Below are positions 1 through 6,454 of a stretch of DNA of 9,564 nt, one piece after another. The DNA is from an uncultured Bacilli bacterium (GTDB lineage: Bacteria; Bacillota_I; Bacilli_A; RF39; UBA660). Below the pieces are notes generated by a model that made no database searches, was not told the origin of the DNA, and saw only the letters and a program-made list of their open reading frames with translations. Position 1 is the first letter of the stretch. Each line of letters begins with the position of its first letter. The translations under genes and the position numbers were made by a program. Location of the stretch: positions 1 to 9,564 of the forward strand of contig CATKYP010000026.1 in the NCBI GenBank assembly GCA_949840855.1, given 5' to 3'.

Positions 1-538
1 TAAAACTGATAGTGTTAAGAAAAGCTTGGAAGTGATGATTAATAAAATGCCAGATTATTTTTTTGAAGTTGCTGCTTCTTCAACTGGCAAGTATCATCCT
101 GAATATGCATTAGGAGAAGGAGGTTTATTAAGACATACTAAGGCTGCAGTTAGGGTTGCTTATGAGCTTTTAGAAGATCCTGCGATTGGTAATAAATATT
201 CTCAATTAGAAAAAGACTTGATGATAATGGGACTTGTTTTGCATGATGGTTTAAAACATGGTGTTCCAATGGAAAAGTATGTTAAATTTGAACATCCATT
301 ATTAATGGCAAACTTAGTAGAAGAAAGTAAGGATGAACTTCCTTTAGAAAAAGAAAGTATAGAATTATTGAAAGCTGTAATATCTAGTCATATGGGTCCT
401 TGGACTACTGATTATAACGGCCAAGATATATTACCAAAACCTACAACAAAATATCAGAATTTTGTTCATATGTGTGATTATCTTGCTAGTAGAAAATCTA
501 TTTTATTTAGATTTGATGATAAAAATGATATTGTTTAA
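1..538 (+). CDS. HD-domain metal-dependent phosphohydrolase, 5' end outside window
   Basis: The reading frame is open from base 2 to the TAA at 536-538 with no stop before the window edge, so the gene is 5'-partial. A TTG at 26 is only an internal codon: it has no ribosome binding site, and related proteins as I recall them carry extra N-terminal residues ahead of the PDYFF stretch. HD-superfamily metal ligands can be seen in order: His in GLLRHT (codon 134), the His-Asp pair in LVLHDG (242-247), His in LKHG (257), His in FEHP (293), His in SSHMG (389) and a late Asp in CDYLA (476). The order H...HD...H...H...D fits a divalent-metal phosphohydrolase. The KYHPEYALGEGGL stretch before the first His is typical of a small HD subfamily found in Firmicutes and phages. 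The substrate cannot be told; nucleotide or phosphoester hydrolysis is a family-level guess. It is cytoplasmic, with no signal peptide or membrane segment. The gene ends at a hairpin terminator and faces the ATPase gene. Confidence 0.8.
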   Translation, partial: KTDSVKKSLEVMINKMPDYFFEVAASSTGKYHPEYALGEGGLLRHTKAAVRVAYELLEDPAIGNKYSQLEKDLMIMGLVLHDGLKHGVPMEKYVKFEHPLLMANLVEESKDELPLEKESIELLKAVISSHMGPWTTDYNGQDILPKPTTKYQNFVHMCDYLASRKSILFRFDDKNDIV

Positions 539-545
539 TTAAGTT

Positions 546-570
546 AATAAGTTTTAAAACTTATTTTTTT
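546..570 (+). terminator. Rho-independent terminator of the HD-domain gene
   Basis: A perfect inverted repeat, AATAAGTTTT / AAAACTTATT (546-565), is followed by a run of T to 570, eight bases after the HD gene stop. The stem is AT-rich and must open a few central pairs to form a loop, so it is weaker than a textbook terminator but well placed. Confidence 0.65.
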
Positions 571-577
571 GTGCAAT

Positions 578-601
578 AAAAAAGCATATTTTAATATATG
601 C
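578..601 (-). terminator. Rho-independent terminator of the ATPase gene
   Basis: Read on the minus strand, a GCATAT stem (596-601), a six-base loop and ATATGC (584-589) are followed by six T (578-583). The first stem base is the G of the ATPase gene's TAG stop codon, so the terminator starts inside the stop. It lies next to the terminator of the converging HD gene. Confidence 0.65.
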
Positions 602-2991
602 TAAATTATGCCATTATTTGGAGGAGGTTGGATCGGATTTATTAGATTGCTAGTTATTGGTGTTAATGGTTGTGTAGGAATTATTCCTTGTGGAAATATT
701 AAATTGTCTATCTTTGATTTATTTATATCTTGATTAATATTTGATTGTATAGTATTTGGTGTTGCTTGATTATTATTTATTGTTATTCCATTATTTAATT
801 CTAATTTTTGTCTATTTTGATTTGGAATTTGAGTCTCTTCTGTTGGGAAGAAGTTGTTGATATTTTCTTCTTCTTGTGTTTTAGGAGTTTGTATTTTATT
901 CGTCGTATTTAAAGGTGCAATGTTATTATTTGTATTAATATCTTTTTTTGGAAAGTAATTATTATAACTTTTAAATTTATTAGGTTCTTCTATAATGCCG
1001 TTTTTAAGTTGTAATGAATTAATATCTTTTGCTGGGAAATATGAAGGGAAATTGAAATTTTTATTTTCTTTTATATTATCTAATGTAGTACTTATATTAG
1101 ATAAAGAATTTTCATTTTTTAAATCTGCTAAATTTTTTGCTGGGAAGTATGAAGAAAAGCTTTTAATATTATTTTTGCTTGTTTCCTTTTTAATTTCAGT
1201 TGTTTTCTCATTTGCCTCAATTGGGTTAGCTTTTACTTCATCTAAATTATTATTAGGAAAAAAGTCTTTATAATGCTTTGTATTTGCTATACTTTTTTCT
1301 TTTGTAGTATTTTCTTGAAGCACTGTTATATCTTTTTTTGGAAAATATGAATTAGCGGGTTTTATGCTTTCTTTATTGTTGTTACTTTCTATAGTTATTT
1401 CCTTTTTTGGAAAATAGTGCTCAAATTTCTTATTTTTATTGGTTATTTCGTTATCTGATGATTCAATAGTTTTATTTTTTTGTATATTAGTACTTTGTGT
1501 ATTTAAGTTTAAATTATTACTTATAATAGGTGGAGTTTGCTGTACTATATTTTTATTTTGATTATTTAATATTGAAGTAGCTTGCTTAGTTGTTATAGCA
1601 TTAGTTGCTTGTTTATCAATTAAAACATTTTTGTTTGTTAAAGCTGTAGTTGAAATAGCTCCTGCTGTAACATTAGTATTTGTTTTTTCTGCTACTTCTT
1701 TTATACTTCCTTCCTTTTCTTCTTCTTTCAGTTTTTTTGCTATTTCTTTAGTTTCAGTTTTTGCTTCCTTTACAGCTGTTATGCAACTATCTTCTATATC
1801 ATTATCTATTTCTATTATTCTATATATTTCTTCAAATGTAGTAAGCCCACCTAAAACTTTTCCTAGTCCATCTTGTAATAATGTTATTACATTTCCACTG
1901 CCATAAACTAAATTTCTTAGATCATCTCTATTTGAGTTGCTTTTGTTAATAGCATTTTTAATATCATCTGTTATTTCTAATACCTCTTGAATAGCAATAC
2001 GACCTTTATATCCTTTATGGCAATATTGGCATCCTTGTTCATTAGCAGTATATATTGTATCTATTTCCTGCTTTAAGGCAAGTTTAAATACTTTTTTTTC
2101 ATAGGGAGTAGGCTGTCTAGTTTGTCTACAATGTGGGCAAAGCATTTTGGCAAGACGCTGAGAGATAATTCCAGTAATAGCACTTGAAAGTAAATATTTT
2201 TCAACATTCATATCAAGAAGCCTTTCAATTGTAGATAAGGAATTATTAGTATGGATTGTTGATAATACTAAATGTCCAGTAATAGATGCTCTAACAGCTA
2301 TTTGGGCTGTTTCACTATCACGAATTTCTCCTATTAAAATAACATTGGGATCTTGCCTTAAAATTGATCTTAGGACAGCTGCAAAGTCTAGCCCAATTTC
2401 TGAATTCACCTGTACTTGATTCATTCCTTCTATGTTCATTTCTATTGGATCTTCAACAGTTATTATATTTGTTTCTTCCTTGTTTAAAGTTTGTAGAATA
2501 GAGTAGACTGTCGTTGATTTACCACTACCGGTAGCTCCAGTTATTAAAATAATTCCATTAGGATTGGCAATCATTCTAAGAAGCTTTTGATAATTTTCTT
2601 TATTAAATCCTAAGTTATTAAGGCCTGCTAAGCTTCTAGTATAATCTAAAATACGAATAACTATTTTTTCTCCTTCGTTAGTTGGAAGACAAGAAACACG
2701 CATATCAAGATCTTTACCACCAAATTTACCTTTGATGGCACCATCTTGTGGAAGACGACTTTCTGTTATATTCATATTAGACATTAGTTTTATTCTAGTT
2801 GTTAAATTTCTTTCATACATCTTAGGAATATAAGCATAATCTACTAAATCACCATCAACACGTATTCTTGTCATTATTCCATTTTCTCTTGGATCAAGGT
2901 GAATGTCGCTAGCACCTCTATTAGAAGCATCTATTATTATTGCATCTGCAATCTGTGTAATTGGAGTTTTATTAAAATCAAAAGTAACCAT
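601..2991 (-). CDS. GspE/PilB/ComGA-family pilus assembly ATPase with motif-repeat C-terminal tail
   Basis: Cytoplasmic hexameric ATPase that by family powers assembly of type IV pili, competence pseudopili or type II secretion pseudopili. The 796 residues split in two. Residues 1-395 are a GspE core: ASDIHLDP (27-34), SRLPQDG (78-84), Walker A GATGSGKST (152-160), Asp box ITVEDPIE (177-184), Walker B with LIGEIRD (219-225), His box STIHTN (244-249) and a zinc-type tetracysteine at C285, C288, C321 and C324. The protein begins directly at the N2 domain; the N1/MshEN domain of PilB is missing, as in B. subtilis ComGA. Residues ~396-436 are charged and probably helical. Residues ~437-796 are Asn/Thr/Ile/Lys-rich, probably disordered, with eight FP motifs (separate entry) and a Pro-rich end. 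The ATG has AAAGGG (3000-3005) 8 nt upstream. The gene diverges from two prepilin genes, which fits a shared machine. PilB-like or ComGA-like cannot be settled without the missing partner genes. Confidence 0.93.
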   Translation of the reverse strand: MVTFDFNKTPITQIADAIIIDASNRGASDIHLDPRENGIMTRIRVDGDLVDYAYIPKMYERNLTTRIKLMSNMNITESRLPQDGAIKGKFGGKDLDMRVSCLPTNEGEKIVIRILDYTRSLAGLNNLGFNKENYQKLLRMIANPNGIILITGATGSGKSTTVYSILQTLNKEETNIITVEDPIEMNIEGMNQVQVNSEIGLDFAAVLRSILRQDPNVILIGEIRDSETAQIAVRASITGHLVLSTIHTNNSLSTIERLLDMNVEKYLLSSAITGIISQRLAKMLCPHCRQTRQPTPYEKKVFKLALKQEIDTIYTANEQGCQYCHKGYKGRIAIQEVLEITDDIKNAINKSNSNRDDLRNLVYGSGNVITLLQDGLGKVLGGLTTFEEIYRIIEIDNDIEDSCITAVKEAKTETKEIAKKLKEEEKEGSIKEVAEKTNTNVTAGAISTTALTNKNVLIDKQATNAITTKQATSILNNQNKNIVQQTPPIISNNLNLNTQSTNIQKNKTIESSDNEITNKNKKFEHYFPKKEITIESNNNKESIKPANSYFPKKDITVLQENTTKEKSIANTKHYKDFFPNNNLDEVKANPIEANEKTTEIKKETSKNNIKSFSSYFPAKNLADLKNENSLSNISTTLDNIKENKNFNFPSYFPAKDINSLQLKNGIIEEPNKFKSYNNYFPKKDINTNNNIAPLNTTNKIQTPKTQEEENINNFFPTEETQIPNQNRQKLELNNGITINNNQATPNTIQSNINQDINKSKIDNLIFPQGIIPTQPLTPITSNLINPIQPPPNNGII
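679..1416 (-). repeat. Eight dispersed [YF]FP-x-K-[DEN]-[IL] motifs in the ATPase tail
   Basis: In order along the protein: YFPKKEI (residues 526-532, bases 1396-1416), YFPKKDI (549-555, 1327-1347), FFPNNNL (577-583, 1243-1263), YFPAKNL (615-621, 1129-1149), YFPAKDI (651-657, 1021-1041), YFPKKDI (679-685, 937-957), FFPTEET (714-720, 832-852) and IFPQGII (765-771, 679-699). Six fit the consensus well; the last two keep only the hydrophobic-F-P core. Spacing varies from 23 to 51 residues and the linkers share no clear sequence, so this is a set of short linear motifs in a disordered tail rather than a tandem domain repeat. The aromatic-Phe-Pro core is most often preceded by an Asn, Ser or His. 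Function unknown; multivalent binding to a partner is inference. Confidence 0.85.
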
Positions 2992-3010
2992 CTAATCATC
3001 CCTTTTTATC

Positions 3011-3039
3011 TTTACTTTTTTACTTTGTTTTACTATAAT
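3011..3039 (+). promoter_or_regulatory. Sigma-A-type promoter for the prepilin genes
   Basis: TTTACT (3011-3016) and a perfect TATAAT (3034-3039) are 17 bp apart, which would start transcription near 3046, about 43 nt before the first prepilin ATG. A second choice, TTGTTT (3025-3030) with TATAAT (3046-3051), has a short 15-bp spacer. The start codon is preceded by GAAAGAG (3071-3077), a weak ribosome binding site at 11 nt. Confidence 0.5.
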
Positions 3040-3041
3040 AA

Positions 3042-3070
3042 ATTATATAATAAAGTTAGGATATTTTCAA
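3042..3070 (-). promoter_or_regulatory. Sigma-A-type promoter for the ATPase gene
   Basis: On the minus strand TTGAAA (3065-3070) and a perfect TATAAT (3042-3047) are separated by 17 bp, giving a start near 3035 and a leader of about 44 nt. The -10 box lies two bases from the -10 box of the opposing promoter, so the two promoters are interleaved and probably cannot be occupied at the same time. Confidence 0.6.
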
Positions 3071-3088
3071 GAAAGAGTTGAAAGTTTT

Positions 3089-3766
3089 ATGAAAAAAAAG
3101 TATAAAAAAAATGGTTTTGCTATGGTAGAGATATTAATTGCAGCAGTAACTGTAATAGGAGTATTTTCATTACTATATAATTCTGTATATCCATTAATTG
3201 GAGCATATAGTGCCAGTGATAAATATGATGATTTAGATAGTAAGTATGTTGCATTTTATATAAAAGAGATGTTAGAAACCGATGGTAGGTTTAGTATAAT
3301 TAATAATGTTTTGTTAAATAGTAGTGCTTGTTCAAATACTTGCCATATATATAATACATATCCATATAAAACCAATCCAGATGGAAGTGAGACTCCTCTA
3401 ACTTGGGGAGTTGATATAAAGACTATAACAGATCATCATTTGTATAAGAATGAGCTGTGTAATATGCTTAGAGAAGATAGTAATCAAAAAAATAATCAGT
3501 TTTTTTGTAATAAATATATAACAGGAGCTAGGGTTAATAGAATAATTGTAACTGATTATAAACTTGCTAATTTTAAAAATGCTATTAAAAATAGTACTAA
3601 TTCTTCTATTACTAGGAGTTTAAAAAACTATGTCAATTATATGCCAACGCATATTCATGCAAATAAAACAGGATATCGTAGAGTTATTGTTGAAATAGAA
3701 CACGACTCATATAACTCAGTTGGAGATATATATTATACATATGCTGAGATAGAGGTGAAGGGGTAA
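3089..3766 (+). CDS. Prepilin-like protein with class III signal peptide (minor pseudopilin)
   Basis: A 225-residue protein with a basic leader (MKKKYKKNG), predicted prepilin peptidase cleavage after Gly9, Phe10 as first mature residue, Glu14 at the +5 position that pilin assembly needs, and a hydrophobic helix to about residue 38. The rest is a hydrophilic extracytoplasmic domain that I do not recognise, with four cysteines (81, 85, 124, 140) that could form two disulfides. After cleavage it would be held in the membrane and inserted into a pilus or pseudopilus. It is larger than competence ComGD/GE/GG pseudopilins and ends in a beta-like stretch (YYTYAEIEVKG). It is divergent from the assembly ATPase and its TAA overlaps the next gene's ATG. 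Two A8 tracts lie within the first eight codons. The prepilin call is firm; the exact role (initiation tip or minor pilin) is inference. Confidence 0.87.
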   Translation: MKKKYKKNGFAMVEILIAAVTVIGVFSLLYNSVYPLIGAYSASDKYDDLDSKYVAFYIKEMLETDGRFSIINNVLLNSSACSNTCHIYNTYPYKTNPDGSETPLTWGVDIKTITDHHLYKNELCNMLREDSNQKNNQFFCNKYITGARVNRIIVTDYKLANFKNAIKNSTNSSITRSLKNYVNYMPTHIHANKTGYRRVIVEIEHDSYNSVGDIYYTYAEIEVKG

Positions 3767-4491
3767 TGAGAAAACTTAATAATAAGGGAGTTACTTTAAT
3801 AGAGTTACTGGTATCATTTTCAGTGGCCTCAATTATAATTATTTCAATGTTTAATGTTGTTTTAAGCTATCAAAGAGAAGCTTCTATGGAGACTATAAAG
3901 TCAGAGATAGTTTCATATAAAAATACGATAACAAAAACAATACAAAATGATATTATAAAAGGTAATCTTAGAAGTGTAAATTTAGCAGTAAATAATCAAA
4001 GTAATAAAACAACTTATACTATGAGACTGCGTTTTAATAAGAGTGTTAATTTTAGTGGAAGAGGGGGGGATGTTTTTAGTAAAGATTTAAAAGTTGTAGC
4101 AAGTAATACAGAATCTAATTCTAATTATATTGAATATCCTGATATAAATACTAATGGAACTTTACAGACGGTGAGATATTCTCTAATTGATCTTGCTAAA
4201 GGTTGTTTTGGAAAAACAAATCCAGCTAATTCAGGTGATACAGGCGCTTGTCAAAGCTATCAAAACGTTTTAAAGTTTTCGTCGATTAATACAAATATAA
4301 ATGCTGCAACAAGTGGTGACTTGGGATTAAATAGTAATAATAATGAGCAGTCATCAGCAGAGGATGGATTTTTTAATAATGCTAGATATTTTAAATTAGA
4401 TATTGCTTTGAGCCATCCTGATCTTGGAGGAGATTATCATATATATATAGTAGCACCTTTAAATTATCCCTATTGCAAACCCACAGATTAG
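3766..4491 (+). CDS. Prepilin-like protein with class III signal peptide, second of pair
   Basis: A 241-residue protein with leader MRKLNNKG, cleavage after Gly8, then VTLIELL with Glu13 at +5 and a hydrophobic helix to about residue 34. This is the classical N-methylation/prepilin motif and a better match than the gene before it. The mature domain is Asn/Ser-rich with cysteines at 147, 162 and 237; a 147-162 disulfide around the GCFGK...GACQ segment is possible. It shares one base with the upstream stop (TAATG) and has GAGGTG (3752-3757) at 8 nt, so the two are translationally coupled and probably made in a fixed ratio. The last 33 bases are antisense to the end of the converging ylbJ-like gene. 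A seven-G tract lies mid-gene. It probably sits with its neighbour in a type IV pilus-like or competence pseudopilus; the C-terminal domain matches nothing I can name. Confidence 0.88.
   Translation: MRKLNNKGVTLIELLVSFSVASIIIISMFNVVLSYQREASMETIKSEIVSYKNTITKTIQNDIIKGNLRSVNLAVNNQSNKTTYTMRLRFNKSVNFSGRGGDVFSKDLKVVASNTESNSNYIEYPDINTNGTLQTVRYSLIDLAKGCFGKTNPANSGDTGACQSYQNVLKFSSINTNINAATSGDLGLNSNNNEQSSAEDGFFNNARYFKLDIALSHPDLGGDYHIYIVAPLNYPYCKPTD
4063..4069 (+). repeat. G7 homopolymer tract inside the second prepilin gene
   Basis: Seven consecutive G span the Arg99-Gly100-Gly101 codons. This stands out in a gene where G and C are scarce. Gain or loss of one base would truncate a surface-exposed protein, as in phase-variable loci, but seven is short for that. 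Confidence 0.9.
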
Positions 4492-5385
4492 AGCAATTAT
4501 GATAGAAATAGCAAGAGAAGATATCCTACCTAAAAGAAAGTACATATAATTAAGTCTTTCTTTTTTTATTATTTCTTTAACTTGGAAGTGGACACTTATT
4601 CCACCGAAACTTAAGAAAGATGTTATTAAAATTATTTTAAACATATTTGAAATATTTAAATTTTGTAATGAAAGAATTCCTTTTGTTAAATCAAATAATC
4701 CCATAAGCATAGATTTTATTAGATTATTATCTATATTAGCTGTTAGAATACTTGATGCTGTAAAAAAGAAAATAGTATTTCCTAAAACTAAGAGTAATAT
4801 CTTACTGCTATTATAAAAAGAAGTAGCAAGAGTTGTTGAAAAAGAATTTTTTTGGATATTAGATTTATATTTCTCTACTATGAGTTTTTTTGGTCTTATA
4901 ATAAATGCAAGCACGAAATTTGCGATATAGTGGCTAATTAATACTATTAGAGCTAGATTTTTTCCATAAATTATAGAAATTGTTCCTAATATGAATAGTG
5001 GATTTGAAAAGTGGGTAAATGTAAGTAAATAATTTGCTTGATCTTTTTCAATTAATTTTTTTTCAAGAAAAGTGGTTGTATATTTAGCGCCGCTTGGAAA
5101 ACCTGACAATATACTCATAATAACAATAAAGGAACTAGCACCTGATATATGGAATACTTTTTTAAAAAGTCCATTAAATAGATATTCTAATATATTTATA
5201 AAGCCATAATTTATTAACAAATCAGATAAAGTATAGAAAAAAAACATTGCTGGAAATAAATTGTTGATAAAGACATTTAAAGCTTCTAAAATATCTTTAA
5301 AAATAGCACTAGGATTTAATAAAGTATAAAATAATCCTATTAATAAAAGTAAGATAATTGGTAAAGTTTTCAATTTTTTCAACAT
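4459..5385 (-). CDS. ylbJ: YlbJ-family integral membrane protein
   Basis: A 308-residue, strongly hydrophobic protein with roughly seven or eight membrane segments. Family marks are SGFPSGAK (94-101), FSNPLFILG (126-134), GLFDLTKG (229-236) and GGISVHFQV (261-269), matching the B. subtilis sporulation protein YlbJ, which belongs with transporter-like proteins carrying nucleoside-recognition/Gate-type repeats. B. subtilis YlbJ is about 400 residues, so this is a shortened form, mainly lacking sequence between and around the two repeat halves; both conserved halves remain. In B. subtilis the gene is under sigma-E and needed for heat-resistant spores; its biochemical role is not known. A GAGGG ribosome binding site (5391-5395) lies 5 nt before the ATG. 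It diverges from a YlbL/SepM-type protease gene, recalling the B. subtilis ylbJ-ylbL neighbourhood. Whether this organism sporulates cannot be judged from the window. Confidence 0.85.
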   Translation of the reverse strand: MLKKLKTLPIILLLLIGLFYTLLNPSAIFKDILEALNVFINNLFPAMFFFYTLSDLLINYGFINILEYLFNGLFKKVFHISGASSFIVIMSILSGFPSGAKYTTTFLEKKLIEKDQANYLLTFTHFSNPLFILGTISIIYGKNLALIVLISHYIANFVLAFIIRPKKLIVEKYKSNIQKNSFSTTLATSFYNSSKILLLVLGNTIFFFTASSILTANIDNNLIKSMLMGLFDLTKGILSLQNLNISNMFKIILITSFLSFGGISVHFQVKEIIKKERLNYMYFLLGRISSLAISIIIALICGFAIGII

Positions 5386-5400
5386 ATTTTCCCTCTTTTT

Positions 5401-5409
5401 TGCTATAAT
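5401..5409 (+). promoter_or_regulatory. Extended -10 promoter for the PDZ-Lon protease and mutS
   Basis: TGCTATAAT is a consensus extended -10 (TG at 5401-5402, TATAAT 5404-5409) with no good -35 box upstream. Transcription would start near 5416, just before the AAAGGA ribosome binding site (5417-5422) that sits 10 nt before the ATG, giving a very short leader. Confidence 0.55.
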
Positions 5410-5432
5410 TAAACATAAAGGACTGATTTTTT

Positions 5433-6437
5433 ATGTTTAATAAAATATATAATGATGTAAGAAGAAGTATTCAAAAAAATTTTTCATTTATAATTTATTT
5501 ACTTTTAATATTTATTATTTTGTGTCCAGTTAATTATTATATAATAACTGGTGGTGGGACTTTTGATGCTAAGTCAAGAGTAAGTATTAAAACGGATAAT
5601 AAAATTAAAGGGAGTTTTAATATGGCTTATGTTTCTGAAATAAAAGGAACATTATTTACTTATTTACTTAGTTATATTGTTCCACATTATGAAAGGGAAA
5701 GTATAGATGATTATAAAGCAAATGAAAACGAGGATTTAAATGATGTTGAATTTAGAAATAAATTGTGGCTTAACGAAGCTAATAATAGTAGTATTTATGT
5801 AGCTTATACTAAAGCTTCTAAAGATATTTCTGTTAAGAGGTCTAATACATATATCTTTTTTGTGGATGAAAAAAGTAAATCTAATTTAAAAGTAGGCGAT
5901 GAGATTCTTAGTATAGATGGAAAAAGTGTTACAGATTTAGATTCTTTAAAGAAACTAGTCAGCAACTATAGTGATGGTGATAAGTTAAAAATCAAAGTTA
6001 AAAGAAATGAAAAGATATTAGATAAATATGCTTATATATATGAGGAAAGCGGAGTTAAATATATTGGTATTAGCATAATGGAAGATATAGCATATAAAAC
6101 CTCTCCTAAGGTGGCTTTTAAATTTAAAAAGAGTGAGTCAGGGCCTAGTGGTGGCTTAATTATGACTTTACAAATCTATAATATGTTAGTTAAGGAAGAT
6201 ATAACAAAAGGAAGAAAAATAGTTGGAACAGGAACAATAGATAAAGAAGGAAATGTTGGAGAGATTGATGGAGTTAAACATAAATTAAGAGGGGCGGTAA
6301 AAGATAAAGCTGATATATTTTTAGTAGCTAGTGGTAGAAATTATAAAGAAGCATTAAAAGAAAAAAAGATAAATAAATATAAAATAAAAATAATAGGAGT
6401 AAAAACCTTTGATGAGGCACTTGAAAAGTTAAAATAA
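5433..6437 (+). CDS. ylbL: Membrane-anchored PDZ-Lon serine protease, YlbL/SepM type
   Basis: A 334-residue protein with one N-terminal membrane anchor (about 17-38), an extracytoplasmic N-domain, a PDZ domain (about 138-205, core VGDEILSIDGKSV) and a C-terminal Lon-type protease domain (about 212-334). The Ser-Lys dyad is intact: Ser239 in SGPSGG and Lys282 in DGVKHK, 43 residues apart as in E. coli Lon S679/K722. There is no AAA+ domain, so cleavage is ATP-independent and outside the membrane. In streptococci SepM trims the competence peptide CSP; B. subtilis YlbL is linked to cell-division checkpoint control with CtpA through degradation of YneA. The substrate here is unknown. AAAGGA lies 10 nt before the ATG. 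It is followed by mutS after 17 bp, so the two are probably co-transcribed. The divergent neighbour is ylbJ-like, as expected from a rearranged ylbJ-ylbL block. Confidence 0.9.
   Translation: MFNKIYNDVRRSIQKNFSFIIYLLLIFIILCPVNYYIITGGGTFDAKSRVSIKTDNKIKGSFNMAYVSEIKGTLFTYLLSYIVPHYERESIDDYKANENEDLNDVEFRNKLWLNEANNSSIYVAYTKASKDISVKRSNTYIFFVDEKSKSNLKVGDEILSIDGKSVTDLDSLKKLVSNYSDGDKLKIKVKRNEKILDKYAYIYEESGVKYIGISIMEDIAYKTSPKVAFKFKKSESGPSGGLIMTLQIYNMLVKEDITKGRKIVGTGTIDKEGNVGEIDGVKHKLRGAVKDKADIFLVASGRNYKEALKEKKINKYKIKIIGVKTFDEALEKLK
5446..5474 (-). promoter_or_regulatory. Possible promoter for the ylbJ-like gene
   Basis: On the minus strand TTGAAT (5469-5474) and TATATA (5446-5451) are 17 bp apart, inside the first codons of the opposing protease gene. 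This would give a leader of about 55 nt. AT-rich background makes chance matches likely. Confidence 0.3.
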
Positions 6438-6454
6438 TAGGTAGGAGTAGTAAT

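Noticed and set aside
26..28. TTG as the start codon of the HD-domain gene
   Set aside because: The frame stays open to the window edge, there is no ribosome binding site before the TTG, and the family normally has more N-terminal sequence.
679..1416. CRISPR-like or tandem DNA repeat array
   Set aside because: The repeat units are short, imperfect at DNA level, unevenly spaced and in frame; they are protein motifs within a coding sequence.
995..1906. Open + strand frames opposite the ATPase tail (995-1273 and 1631-1906)
   Set aside because: They are antisense to the low-complexity tail, have Phe/Ser/Leu-rich translations expected from reading Lys/Asn/Glu codons backwards, and no ribosome binding sites.
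2899..3081. Open + strand frame of 60 codons across the divergent promoter region
   Set aside because: It overlaps the ATPase start and both promoters, and its translation looks like random AT-rich sequence.
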